Assembly: GCA_003605055.1 (NCBI GenBank)
Contig: QZKP01000026.1
Span: forward strand, 1 to 59,815
Reading direction: 5' to 3'
Length of the DNA stretch: 59,815 bases
From: Desulfarculus sp.
GTDB lineage: Bacteria; Desulfobacterota; Desulfarculia; Desulfarculales; Desulfarculaceae
The position numbers and the translations under genes were made by a program. Shown in pieces: positions 39,607-46,875 of this stretch; the stretch's first letter is position 1; every line of letters starts with the position of its first letter. The notes under the pieces are model-generated. The model saw only the letters and a list, made by a program, of their open reading frames with translations, had not been told where the DNA came from and did no database searches.

Positions 39607-40266
39607 ATGGACAAGCTATATGAGTTCCTGAGCGGGCCCGGACTTTGGATAGCCTTCATCGTCTTCGGCCTGGGCCTGATCATACGCCTGACCGTGCTGC
39701 TGTCCATCAGCCGGGAAAAGGACAAGCCCTTTTGGGACCACCGCGACGCCGGCTGGGCCCTGCGCTCCGTCTTTCACTGGCTGGTGCCCTGGGCCAGCGC
39801 CTCCCTGCGCAACCAGCCCTTTTTCGCGGCGGTGATCTTCATCTTTCACGTCTGCTGGATCGGGGTGCCCCTGTTCCTGCAGGCGCACAACATGCTCTTC
39901 GAGGAGGCCTTCGGCTGGAGCCTGCCGGTTCTGTCCGAGGGCCTGGCCGAAATCCTGACCCTGGTGGTGATCGGCTGCGGGGTGTTCTTCATCGTGCGCC
40001 GCCTGGCCCGGGCCGAAGTGCGCATCCTCACCAGCGCCTGGGACTGGTTCCTGCTGCTGTTGGCCCTGTCGCCCTTTGTCACCGGCTGGCTGGCCTTCAG
40101 GCAATACGGCCCCTACGACCTGATGCTCAACCTGCACATCCTGCTCAGCGAAATACTCCTGGTGATCATCCCCTTCTCCAAGCTGGCGCACGTATTGCTG
40201 TTCTTCTTCAGCCGCACGGCCATCGGCTTTGAGTTCGGGGCCAGACGGGGGGCCCGCGTCTGGTAA
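39607..40266 (+). CDS. tmcC: Membrane cytochrome b-like subunit of a Tmc-type complex
   Basis: The 219-residue NarI/DsrM-like protein has about five or six membrane helices. His residues near or in them (HWLVP, HVCW, LHILLSEI, KLAHVL) could ligate heme b. It would pass electrons between the periplasmic cytochrome and the cytoplasmic iron-sulfur subunit through the quinone pool or directly. The assignment rests on the two downstream genes as much as on sequence. GGAGGTGAT precedes the ATG. Confidence 0.8.
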   Translation: MDKLYEFLSGPGLWIAFIVFGLGLIIRLTVLLSISREKDKPFWDHRDAGWALRSVFHWLVPWASASLRNQPFFAAVIFIFHVCWIGVPLFLQAHNMLFEEAFGWSLPVLSEGLAEILTLVVIGCGVFFIVRRLARAEVRILTSAWDWFLLLLALSPFVTGWLAFRQYGPYDLMLNLHILLSEILLVIIPFSKLAHVLLFFFSRTAIGFEFGARRGARVW

Positions 40267-40306
40267 GGTTTTCTGTAACCAACTTAGCTTAGCCGGAGTA
40301 ATCCTA

Positions 40307-41716
40307 ATGTCCGAAGCAGCCCTAGACACCGCCCCGGAGAAGGCGCCTGCCCCGCCCAAGCCGGTGGACGTGAAGAAGATACAAGCCATTCTGCAGGCCA
40401 ACGACGGCGCGCGCCTGCGCACCTGGCTGTCCATCTGCTCCCGCTGCGGCCTGTGCGCCGAGAGCTGTTTCTTCTACCTGGCCAAGAACAAGGACCCCAA
40501 GCTGAGCCCGGTCTATAAGGCCAAGGTCAGCCTGGGGGTTATGCAGCGCAAGAAGGGCAAGGTCAGCCGCGAGTTCCTGGAGAATTTGGTGGACGTGATC
40601 TGGGGCCAGTGCACCACCTGCCGCCGCTGCGCCATGTACTGCCCCTTCGGCATCGACATCGCCACCATGATCGCCGTTGCCCGGGCGGTGTGCAACTCCC
40701 AGGGCGTGGGTCCCGCGCGCCTGCTGGAGGTCACCGAGAACATCCGCACCACCGGCAACCAGATGGCCATGGCCAGCGAGGACTTCGTAGAGACCTGCGA
40801 GTGGATGGCCGAGGAGTACGGGGAGACGGTGCGCGGCCTGGAGATCCCGGTGGACAAAAAGGGCGCGGACTACATGTACACGGTCAACCCACGCGAGCCC
40901 ATGTACTATCCCCAGGACATGGGCATGGCCGCCCAGATCTTCCACGTGGCCGGCCTGAACTGGACCGTGCCCAGCGTGGGCTGGGACAGCACCAACCTGG
41001 CCATGTTCGCCGGCAACAAGGCCGTGGCCACCATGCCGGTCAAGGCCATGTACGACAAGGCCCTGGAGCTGGGGGCCAAGGCCATCCTCATCACCGAGTG
41101 CGGCCACGCCTACCGCTCGGCCAAGTACGAAGGGCCCTACTGGGTGGGGGCCCCCGGAGGGTTGCCCCCGGTGCCGGTGATCCACTCGGTGGAGCTGTTC
41201 CGCAACCTGCTGCGCGACGGCCGGATAAAGACCAAGCACAAGTTCGAGCACCCGGTGACCTACCAGGACCCCTGTAACGTCTCGCGCAACGGCGGCTTGT
41301 GGGACGTGGGCCGCGAGCTGGTGAACATGCTGTGCGGCGACTTCAGGGACATGAGCCCCAACCGCGAGCACAACCACTGCTGCGGCGGCGGCGGGGGCTA
41401 CATCCCCATGGGCGCGCCCTTCAAGAAGCGGCGCATGGAGAGCGGCCGGGTCAAGGCCGAGCAGATAAAGGCCACCGGCGCCAAGTACGTCATCGTGCCC
41501 TGCCACAACTGCTTCGACCAGATCAACGACTTGAACAAGGAATACGAGCTGGGGGTGAAGGTGGTCTCCTTCAAGGAGATCATCACCGAGCTGATGGTCA
41601 TACCCGAGCAGTTCCAGCCCATGGAAGAGGAGGAAGGGGCCCAGGCCCAGGCCGAGGCCCAGCAGGAGGTCGCCGAGGAGGCGCGGCAAGAGGCCGGCGA
41701 GGTCCAGGGCAGCTAG
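40307..41716 (+). CDS. tmcB: HdrD/DsrK-like iron-sulfur subunit of a Tmc-type complex
   Basis: The 469-residue cytoplasmic protein has two 4Fe-4S motifs (C44, C47, C50, C54 and C102, C105, C108, C112). Two cysteine-rich CCG-type regions follow (TECGHAYR; HNHCCGGGGGYIPMG and VPCHNCFDQI), which in HdrB/D hold a non-cubane cluster. A Glu/Ala/Gln-rich tail ends the protein. It likely takes part in thiol-disulfide or low-potential electron transfer in sulfate respiration. ATG 40307 has GGAGTAA upstream. Confidence 0.88.
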   Translation: MSEAALDTAPEKAPAPPKPVDVKKIQAILQANDGARLRTWLSICSRCGLCAESCFFYLAKNKDPKLSPVYKAKVSLGVMQRKKGKVSREFLENLVDVIWGQCTTCRRCAMYCPFGIDIATMIAVARAVCNSQGVGPARLLEVTENIRTTGNQMAMASEDFVETCEWMAEEYGETVRGLEIPVDKKGADYMYTVNPREPMYYPQDMGMAAQIFHVAGLNWTVPSVGWDSTNLAMFAGNKAVATMPVKAMYDKALELGAKAILITECGHAYRSAKYEGPYWVGAPGGLPPVPVIHSVELFRNLLRDGRIKTKHKFEHPVTYQDPCNVSRNGGLWDVGRELVNMLCGDFRDMSPNREHNHCCGGGGGYIPMGAPFKKRRMESGRVKAEQIKATGAKYVIVPCHNCFDQINDLNKEYELGVKVVSFKEIITELMVIPEQFQPMEEEEGAQAQAEAQQEVAEEARQEAGEVQGS

Positions 41717-41743
41717 ACGCCGACGGGAGAGGGGAGTGACTTC

Positions 41744-42130
41744 ATGAGATACTTTACAGGGCTGCTGGCCCTGATGGTGTTTAGTGCGCTGGCCGCCTCG
41801 GGGGCCTGGGGCCAGGACGAGGTAATGACCCTCAATGCGGCTGACAAGGGCCAGAACCAGCGGCCGCCGGTGGTGTTCAGCCACGGCAAGCACTCCAAGG
41901 CCTACGCTTGCCTCAACTGCCACCACGAGTACGACAAGAACTTCAGCAAGACCGGGACCGAGGGCGGCAACTGCGCGGACTGCCACCAGCCCCGGGCCAC
42001 GGCCGACAATTCGGTGCCCCTGAACCTGGCCTTTCACCAGCAGTGCAAGGCCTGCCACCTGCGCCTTATCCAGGCCCGGCTTAAGAGCGGCCCGGTGATG
42101 TGCGGCGACTGCCATTTGCGCAAGAAATAG
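41744..42130 (+). CDS. tmcA: Periplasmic tetraheme cytochrome c3 (TmcA-like)
   Basis: The 128-residue protein has a Sec signal peptide (about 1-23, cleaved near AWG-QD) and four CxxCH heme sites at 56-60, 77-81, 101-105 and 120-124. Candidate distal ligands are H47, H50, H61 and H98, the class III cytochrome c pattern. It would accept electrons from hydrogenase-linked c3 and hand them to the membrane subunit. It is the last gene of the operon, 27 bases after the iron-sulfur subunit gene. Confidence 0.92.
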   Translation: MRYFTGLLALMVFSALAASGAWGQDEVMTLNAADKGQNQRPPVVFSHGKHSKAYACLNCHHEYDKNFSKTGTEGGNCADCHQPRATADNSVPLNLAFHQQCKACHLRLIQARLKSGPVMCGDCHLRKK

Positions 42131-42149
42131 CCGCGCCCAAGGCTAGACG

Positions 42150-42182
42150 GCGGCCCCGCCTCGCATACGGGGGCGCTTTTTT
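42150..42182 (+). terminator. Rho-independent terminator after the cytochrome gene
   Basis: A 9-bp stem with one mismatch (GCGGCCCCG with CGGGGGCGC) and a 9-base loop is followed directly by TTTTTT. It lies 20 bases after the cytochrome stop and closes the three-gene operon. Confidence 0.85.
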
Positions 42183-42333
42183 ATGGGCCCGGCCGCGGCG
42201 GGCCCGGCCAGGGGGGCTTGCCGGGGCCGGCCGACTGGCCTAAGCTGGGGCAGACCCTCGCTGGAGCCGTCCATGTCCGCGGTGCCCGCCATACGTCGGC
42301 GTGGCTACCTGGCCCGCTGGGGAGAGGATGACC

Positions 42334-43392
42334 ATGCCTGAGAATCTGCCCAGCCAAAGCGGCCCGCCGCCGTTCATCACGCCCGATCTGGCGGGCATCG
42401 GCGGCCGGATCAAGCTGGAGCCGGCCCACTTCGCGGTGGAGGAGCTGCCCCTGTACCTGCCCCAGGGCAGCGGCCCGCACCTGTACCTGCGCCTGAGCCG
42501 GGAGGGGATGACCACCCGGGTCCTGGCCGACCGCCTGGCCGACCTCTTCGGCCTGGAGCGCGGGGCAGTGGGCTTCGCCGGGCTCAAGGACAAGCAAGCC
42601 CGGGCCGTGCAGAGCTTCTCGCTGTATCTGCCGGGCGCCGACGCGGGCCAGGCCGCCCGCCGGGTGCAGGAGGCCCTGCCGGTGGAGGTGCTGGAGGCGG
42701 CCTTCCACCAGAACAAGCTCAAGACCGGGCACCTGCTGGGCAACCGCTTCACCATCCTGCTCAGCGGGGTGGAGCCCCAGGCGGCCGCCCAGGCCGCGGC
42801 CGTGGCCCAGGCCCTGGCCCAGCGCGGCCTGCCCAATTACTACGGGGCCCAGCGCTTCGGCCGGGAGGGCGACAACGCGGCCCAGGGCCGGCGGGCGCTC
42901 ATGGGCGCCGGTCCGCGGGACAAGTGGCTGCGCAAGCTGCTGCTCAGCGCCTGGCAGGCGGCCCTGTTCAACGCCTGGCTGGCCGCGCGCATCGCCCGCG
43001 GCGACTTCGCCCGGCTCATCGCCGGCGACCTGGCCAAGAAGACCGACACCGGCGGCCTGTTCGACGTGGCCGACGCGGCCGCGGAGCAGCCCCGCCTGGA
43101 GGCCGGGGCCATCACCTACACCGGGCCCATCTACGGCAAGAAGATGCGCTGGCCCGGCGGCCTGGCCGCGGAGTACGAGCAGCAGATACTGGCCGCCGAG
43201 GGGGTGGACCAGGCCCAGCTCAAGCGGGCCGGCCTGGACGGCAGCCGCCGGCCGGCGCGGCTGCTGGTGCCGGAGTTGGATATACGGCCGGCGCCGGGGG
43301 GCCTGGTATTCTCTTTCGCCCTGCCCAAGGGCTCCTACGCCACGGTGCTCCTGCGGGAGTTCATGAAGAGCGAGGCCGCCCTGCCGGAGTAG
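42334..43392 (+). CDS. truD: tRNA pseudouridine(13) synthase TruD
   Basis: The 352-residue enzyme isomerises U13 in tRNA. It contains the TruD motif FAGLKDKQA with catalytic D86, HLLGNRFTILL and the insertion domain, plus LPNYYGAQRFGREGDN. ATG 42334 is preferred to ATG 42328, because GGAGAGG ends six bases before it. There is no close upstream gene on this strand after the terminator at 42182. It converges with trmB, with three bases between stops. Confidence 0.95.
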   Translation: MPENLPSQSGPPPFITPDLAGIGGRIKLEPAHFAVEELPLYLPQGSGPHLYLRLSREGMTTRVLADRLADLFGLERGAVGFAGLKDKQARAVQSFSLYLPGADAGQAARRVQEALPVEVLEAAFHQNKLKTGHLLGNRFTILLSGVEPQAAAQAAAVAQALAQRGLPNYYGAQRFGREGDNAAQGRRALMGAGPRDKWLRKLLLSAWQAALFNAWLAARIARGDFARLIAGDLAKKTDTGGLFDVADAAAEQPRLEAGAITYTGPIYGKKMRWPGGLAAEYEQQILAAEGVDQAQLKRAGLDGSRRPARLLVPELDIRPAPGGLVFSFALPKGSYATVLLREFMKSEAALPE

Positions 43393-43395
43393 GGT

Positions 43396-44316
43396 CTATT
43401 CCCCTTGCAGGCGGGCCGCCGCGACCTTCAGCGCCCGCTGCACCCCCAGGCTGGGCAGCAGCCCGCAGCCCGGCGCCGGCCGCAGCAGGTGGCCGTCGGC
43501 CTCGGGCAGCACCTCCAGGTAGAAGGACTGCTCCAGCCCCTCCTCCAGCACCACCATGCGCAACAGGGCCCGGCCCTGGGCGGGGTCGTAGAGCACGTCC
43601 TTGCACAGCACGCTGATGGGGCCCCAGTCTTCGAAGGGGGCCAGACGGGCGGGGTCGAAACTCTCCAGGCGGGGGTAGTGCAATCTCGGCTCCTCTGGGT
43701 TGGGCCAGGTTAGGTGCTCAGTTTTCTCCAGCGTCAGCTCGTAGAACTCCTGCTGGCCCTGGCCCTGCCACTTGCGCTCGTACTTGCTGTCCAGGCCCGG
43801 CGGCACCCGGCGCGCCCGGGCCGTGAATCCGCTGCCCGCGGCCTGCTCCAGCACCCACTGGGCGTAGGCCACGGCGTCGGTGAGCACCCGCAGCGAGCCC
43901 CCCGGCGCCAGGCGGCTGCCCAGCAGGCGCAGGAAGCGCCGGTTGAGCAGGCGGCGGCCCGCCTCCCGGGGCCGGGGCCAGGGCCGCGGGAAGAAGCAGG
44001 CCGCCCGGCCGAGGCTCTCCGGCGCGAACAGCCGCTCCAGGGCCAGGCCGGCCTCGGCCTGCAGCAGGCGCACGTTGGCCGCGCCGGCCAGGTTGATGCG
44101 CCGGAGGCTTCGCCGCGCCGAAAGCCAGTCCTCGTCCAGGCCCACCAGGTTCAGCCCCGGCCGGGCCAGGGCCCGGCGCACCAGCACCTCGCCGTTGCCG
44201 CAGCCGATCTCCAGCTCCAGGGGCGCGCTCCGGCCGAACAGGGCCGGCCAGTCCAGGGGCCGCGGCAGGCCCCGCCAGGCCACCAGCGGGGCCAGGGAGA
44301 GATAAGGCGCGGTCAC
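43396..44316 (-). CDS. trmB: TrmB-like tRNA (guanine-N7)-methyltransferase with altered active-site motif
   Basis: The 306-residue Rossmann methyltransferase has SAM motif LEIGCGNGEVLV (35-46) and the TrmB-type block FFPRPWPRPREAGRR (108-122). It also has LTDAVAYAQW (D147) and SKYERKW (E180). By alignment to E. coli TrmB the essential Asp of FPDPW is R111 and the essential His is E118; Arg, the later Asp and Glu remain. About 100 residues follow the methyltransferase fold. Start is GTG. It may still be TrmB, or a diverged paralogue with another target. Confidence 0.78.
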   Translation of the reverse strand: MTAPYLSLAPLVAWRGLPRPLDWPALFGRSAPLELEIGCGNGEVLVRRALARPGLNLVGLDEDWLSARRSLRRINLAGAANVRLLQAEAGLALERLFAPESLGRAACFFPRPWPRPREAGRRLLNRRFLRLLGSRLAPGGSLRVLTDAVAYAQWVLEQAAGSGFTARARRVPPGLDSKYERKWQGQGQQEFYELTLEKTEHLTWPNPEEPRLHYPRLESFDPARLAPFEDWGPISVLCKDVLYDPAQGRALLRMVVLEEGLEQSFYLEVLPEADGHLLRPAPGCGLLPSLGVQRALKVAAARLQGE

Positions 44317-44328
44317 GTCCCCCCCGGC

Positions 44329-44844
44329 CTAGAAGGCGGCGATGAAGGCCTTCATGAAGGCCGGCAGGTCGTCGGGCTTGCGGCTGGTGATGAGGTTGCC
44401 GTCCACCACCACCTCGGCGTCGCGCCACAGCCCGCCGGCGTTGATCATGTCGTCCTTGATGGCGAAGAAGCTGGTGCACTCCTTGCCCGTGAGCACCCCG
44501 GCCGAGACCAGCATCCAGCCGGCGTGGCAGATAGCCCCCACCGGCTTGCCCTGATTGAAGATGTCCTTGACCAGCTTGACCATGAACTCGTCGCGCCGCA
44601 TGATGTCCGGCGCGTAGCCGCCAGGGATGACCAGGCCGTGGTAGTCGTCGGCGCTCACGTTGCCCGCCGCCGCCTCCGAGGTGGCGCTGAGGCCCAGCTT
44701 GCTGTGAAAGGTGGTGGGCGCGCTGCTGCCCACCACCTGCACCTGGGCCCCGGCCTCCTGCAGGCGGTAGTAGGGGTAGACGAACTCGTAGTCGTTGAAC
44801 AGGTCCGCGGCCATTATGGCGATCTTCTTGCCGGCCAGCTCCAT
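44329..44844 (-). CDS. DJ-1/PfpI family protein
   Basis: The 171-residue flavodoxin-like protein has the nucleophile elbow AICHAGW with C106 and H107, and the conserved Glu in FNDYEF (E20). Family members act as glyoxalases, proposed deglycases or proteases; which one applies cannot be read here. AAGGAGG precedes the ATG. It lies 12 bases upstream of trmB on the same strand and diverges from the NifU-like gene. Confidence 0.92.
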   Translation of the reverse strand: MELAGKKIAIMAADLFNDYEFVYPYYRLQEAGAQVQVVGSSAPTTFHSKLGLSATSEAAAGNVSADDYHGLVIPGGYAPDIMRRDEFMVKLVKDIFNQGKPVGAICHAGWMLVSAGVLTGKECTSFFAIKDDMINAGGLWRDAEVVVDGNLITSRKPDDLPAFMKAFIAAF

Positions 44845-45034
44845 GGCGGCCTCCTTATGCTTGGGAATGACTTTGGCTATTAATTAATACATGCCACAAA
44901 CCCTGGCCAAGTCAACCGGACCAGGGGGCGCAGAGCGGAAATTATTTGGCCGCGGGTGGGCGCAAGGCCGGCTGGGCCTTATCATTAGAAGCATAGGCCT
45001 TGCATGGACCCAACCCCTGGCAGGGAGAGTGCAG

Positions 45035-45580
45035 ATGTATTCGGAGCTGGTCAAGGATCACTTTATGCACCCGCGCAACGTGGGCGAGATCCCCGAGCCC
45101 GACGGCAAGGGCGAGGTGGGCAACCCGGTCTGCGGCGACATGATGACCGTGTACATCAAGGTCAAGGACGACGCCATCGCCGACGTCAAGTTCAAGACCT
45201 TCGGCTGCGGCGCGGCCATCGCGGTCAGCTCCATGGTCACGGAGATGGCCAAGGGCAAGCCCCTGGCCGAGGCCATGAAGATCAGCAACCGGGACGTGGC
45301 CCAGGCCCTGGGCGGGCTGCCCAAGAACAAGCTGCACTGCTCCAACCTGGGCGCCGACGCCCTGCACATGGCCATCCAGGACTACCTGGACCGCAAGGCC
45401 GGCAAGCCGCCCAAGGAAAAGAACGCCGAGCAGGAGCTGGCCGGCATGCACCTGGAGCCCGGCCACGCCCACGCCCACGCCAAGGGCGAGAAGTGCTATT
45501 GCCCCTACTGCGACATCGAGGTGCCCAGCGAGGCGCCGTTCTGCACCAACTGCGGGCAGGAAATCCCGCCCGAGCACTAG
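45035..45580 (+). CDS. NifU/IscU-like Fe-S scaffold with C-terminal zinc ribbon
   Basis: The 181-residue protein has an IscU-type scaffold domain (1-125) with cluster ligands C33, D35, C58 and C102 (NPVCGD, FGCGAA, LHCSNLGAD). A charged linker with HAHAH (145-149) and a CPYC/CTNC zinc ribbon (C156, C159, C170, C173) follow. It is neither full-length NifU, which has a ferredoxin domain and a Nfu domain, nor plain IscU. ATG 45035 follows GGGAGAG. The NifS-like gene begins 12 bases after the stop. Confidence 0.9.
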   Translation: MYSELVKDHFMHPRNVGEIPEPDGKGEVGNPVCGDMMTVYIKVKDDAIADVKFKTFGCGAAIAVSSMVTEMAKGKPLAEAMKISNRDVAQALGGLPKNKLHCSNLGADALHMAIQDYLDRKAGKPPKEKNAEQELAGMHLEPGHAHAHAKGEKCYCPYCDIEVPSEAPFCTNCGQEIPPEH

Positions 45581-45592
45581 GAGAGAAGCAAC

Positions 45593-46753
45593 GTGGCGCC
45601 CATATACTTCGACAACCTGGCCGGCACTCCGTTGCTGCCCGCGGTGCAGGAGGCCATGAGCGGATACTTGGCCCAGCACTGGGGCAACCCCTCCAGCCAG
45701 CACCAGGTGGGCGACGTGGCCAACGCGGCCCTGGAAAAGGCCCGCGAGCAGGTGGCGGCCCTGATCGGGGCCGAGCCGCGGGAGATCGTGTTCTGCTCCG
45801 GGGGCACCGAGAGCATCAATCACGCCATCAAGGGCGTGGCCTGGGCCCAGGCCAAGAAGGGCCGGCACATCATCACCAGCAACATCGAGCACAACGCGGT
45901 GCTCAGAACCCTGCGGGCGCTGAAGCTGCAGGACTGGCGCGTCACCTCCCTGGACGTGGACCAGCACGGCCTGCTGGATCCGGCCAAGGTGGCCGAGGCC
46001 ATCACCGACCAGACCGTGCTCATCACGGTGATGCTGGCCAACAACGAGATAGGCACCCTTGAGCCGGTGGCCGAGATCGCCCAGATAGCCGCCGCGCGCA
46101 AGATACCAATGCACACCGACGCGGTGGCCGCGGTGGGGGTGATGCCGGTGGAGGTCAAGGATCTGGGGGTGAGCCTGCTCTCCCTGGCCGCCAACCAGTT
46201 CCACGGCCCGGCCGGCGCGGGGGCCCTGTACGTCAAGCGGGGCACGCCTCTGTGGCCGCTGGTGGACGGCGGCGTGCAGGAGCACAACAAGCGCGCCGGC
46301 AGCCAGAACATGGTGGGCATCGTGGGTCTGGGCCAGGCCGCGGAGCTGGCCCTGGCGGAGATGGATTCGCGCGTGGCCCGCACCCGGGCGCTCAAGGACT
46401 TCGTGACCCAGGGCCTCCAGGCGCGCGTCCCGCACGTCACCATCAACGGCCACCCCGAGCTCTGCCTGCCCCACTTGGTCTCGGTGTCCGTGGGCTACAT
46501 CGAGGGCGAGTCCATGATGATCATGCTGGACGAGGAGGGCATCTGCGTGGCCACGCGCAGCGCCTGCGCCGCCGGCGCCCTGCAGGCCTCCCACGTGCTG
46601 CTCTCCATCGGCTTGGACTTCGCCGTGGCCCAGGGCACCCTGGTGCTCTCCTTCAGCCACCTGAACACCAAGCAGGAGGCGCAGGTCTTCCTGGACAAGC
46701 TGCCGCCCATCGTGGAGCGGCTGCGCTCCATGAGCCCCCTCTGGAAGGGCTAG
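45593..46753 (+). CDS. NifS-like protein lacking the PLP-binding lysine
   Basis: The 386-residue class V aminotransferase-fold protein aligns without gaps to NifS across SNIEHNAV (H100), TDAVAAVG (D176), the FHGPAGAG loop and TRSACAAG. The sulfur-carrying cysteine is kept (C325). The Schiff-base lysine is Q202 (ANQFHGP instead of AHKFHGP), the Gln near the PLP ring is A179, and the substrate-carboxylate Arg is probably H356. It is therefore unlikely to be a PLP cysteine desulfurase, although it is paired with a scaffold gene. Start is GTG with GGAGAG upstream. Confidence 0.88.
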   Translation: MAPIYFDNLAGTPLLPAVQEAMSGYLAQHWGNPSSQHQVGDVANAALEKAREQVAALIGAEPREIVFCSGGTESINHAIKGVAWAQAKKGRHIITSNIEHNAVLRTLRALKLQDWRVTSLDVDQHGLLDPAKVAEAITDQTVLITVMLANNEIGTLEPVAEIAQIAAARKIPMHTDAVAAVGVMPVEVKDLGVSLLSLAANQFHGPAGAGALYVKRGTPLWPLVDGGVQEHNKRAGSQNMVGIVGLGQAAELALAEMDSRVARTRALKDFVTQGLQARVPHVTINGHPELCLPHLVSVSVGYIEGESMMIMLDEEGICVATRSACAAGALQASHVLLSIGLDFAVAQGTLVLSFSHLNTKQEAQVFLDKLPPIVERLRSMSPLWKG

Positions 46754-46816
46754 CCCGGTTCATTGCGGCCTGGTGCGGCCCCCCGCCGTTTGCTACCATG
46801 AATAAGAGCCCCGCCT

Positions 46817-46838
46817 TTCCCGGCCGCCCGGCCGGGAA
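46817..46838 (+). other. Perfect GC hairpin between NifS-like and oxidoreductase genes
   Basis: A 9-bp perfect stem TTCCCGGCC/GGCCGGGAA with a 4-base loop lies 63 bases after the NifS-like stop and 37 before the next ATG. No T tract follows, so it could be an attenuator or an mRNA stability element rather than a simple terminator. Confidence 0.5.
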
Positions 46839-46875
46839 TGGGCGGCCGCGTGTTTTACGAAAGGGGCGGGGAGCC

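Noticed and set aside
39432..39725. 97-codon minus-strand frame across the Tmc-like promoter
   Set aside because: Covers the promoter, leader and N terminus of a convincing gene on the other strand; its translation is not protein-like.
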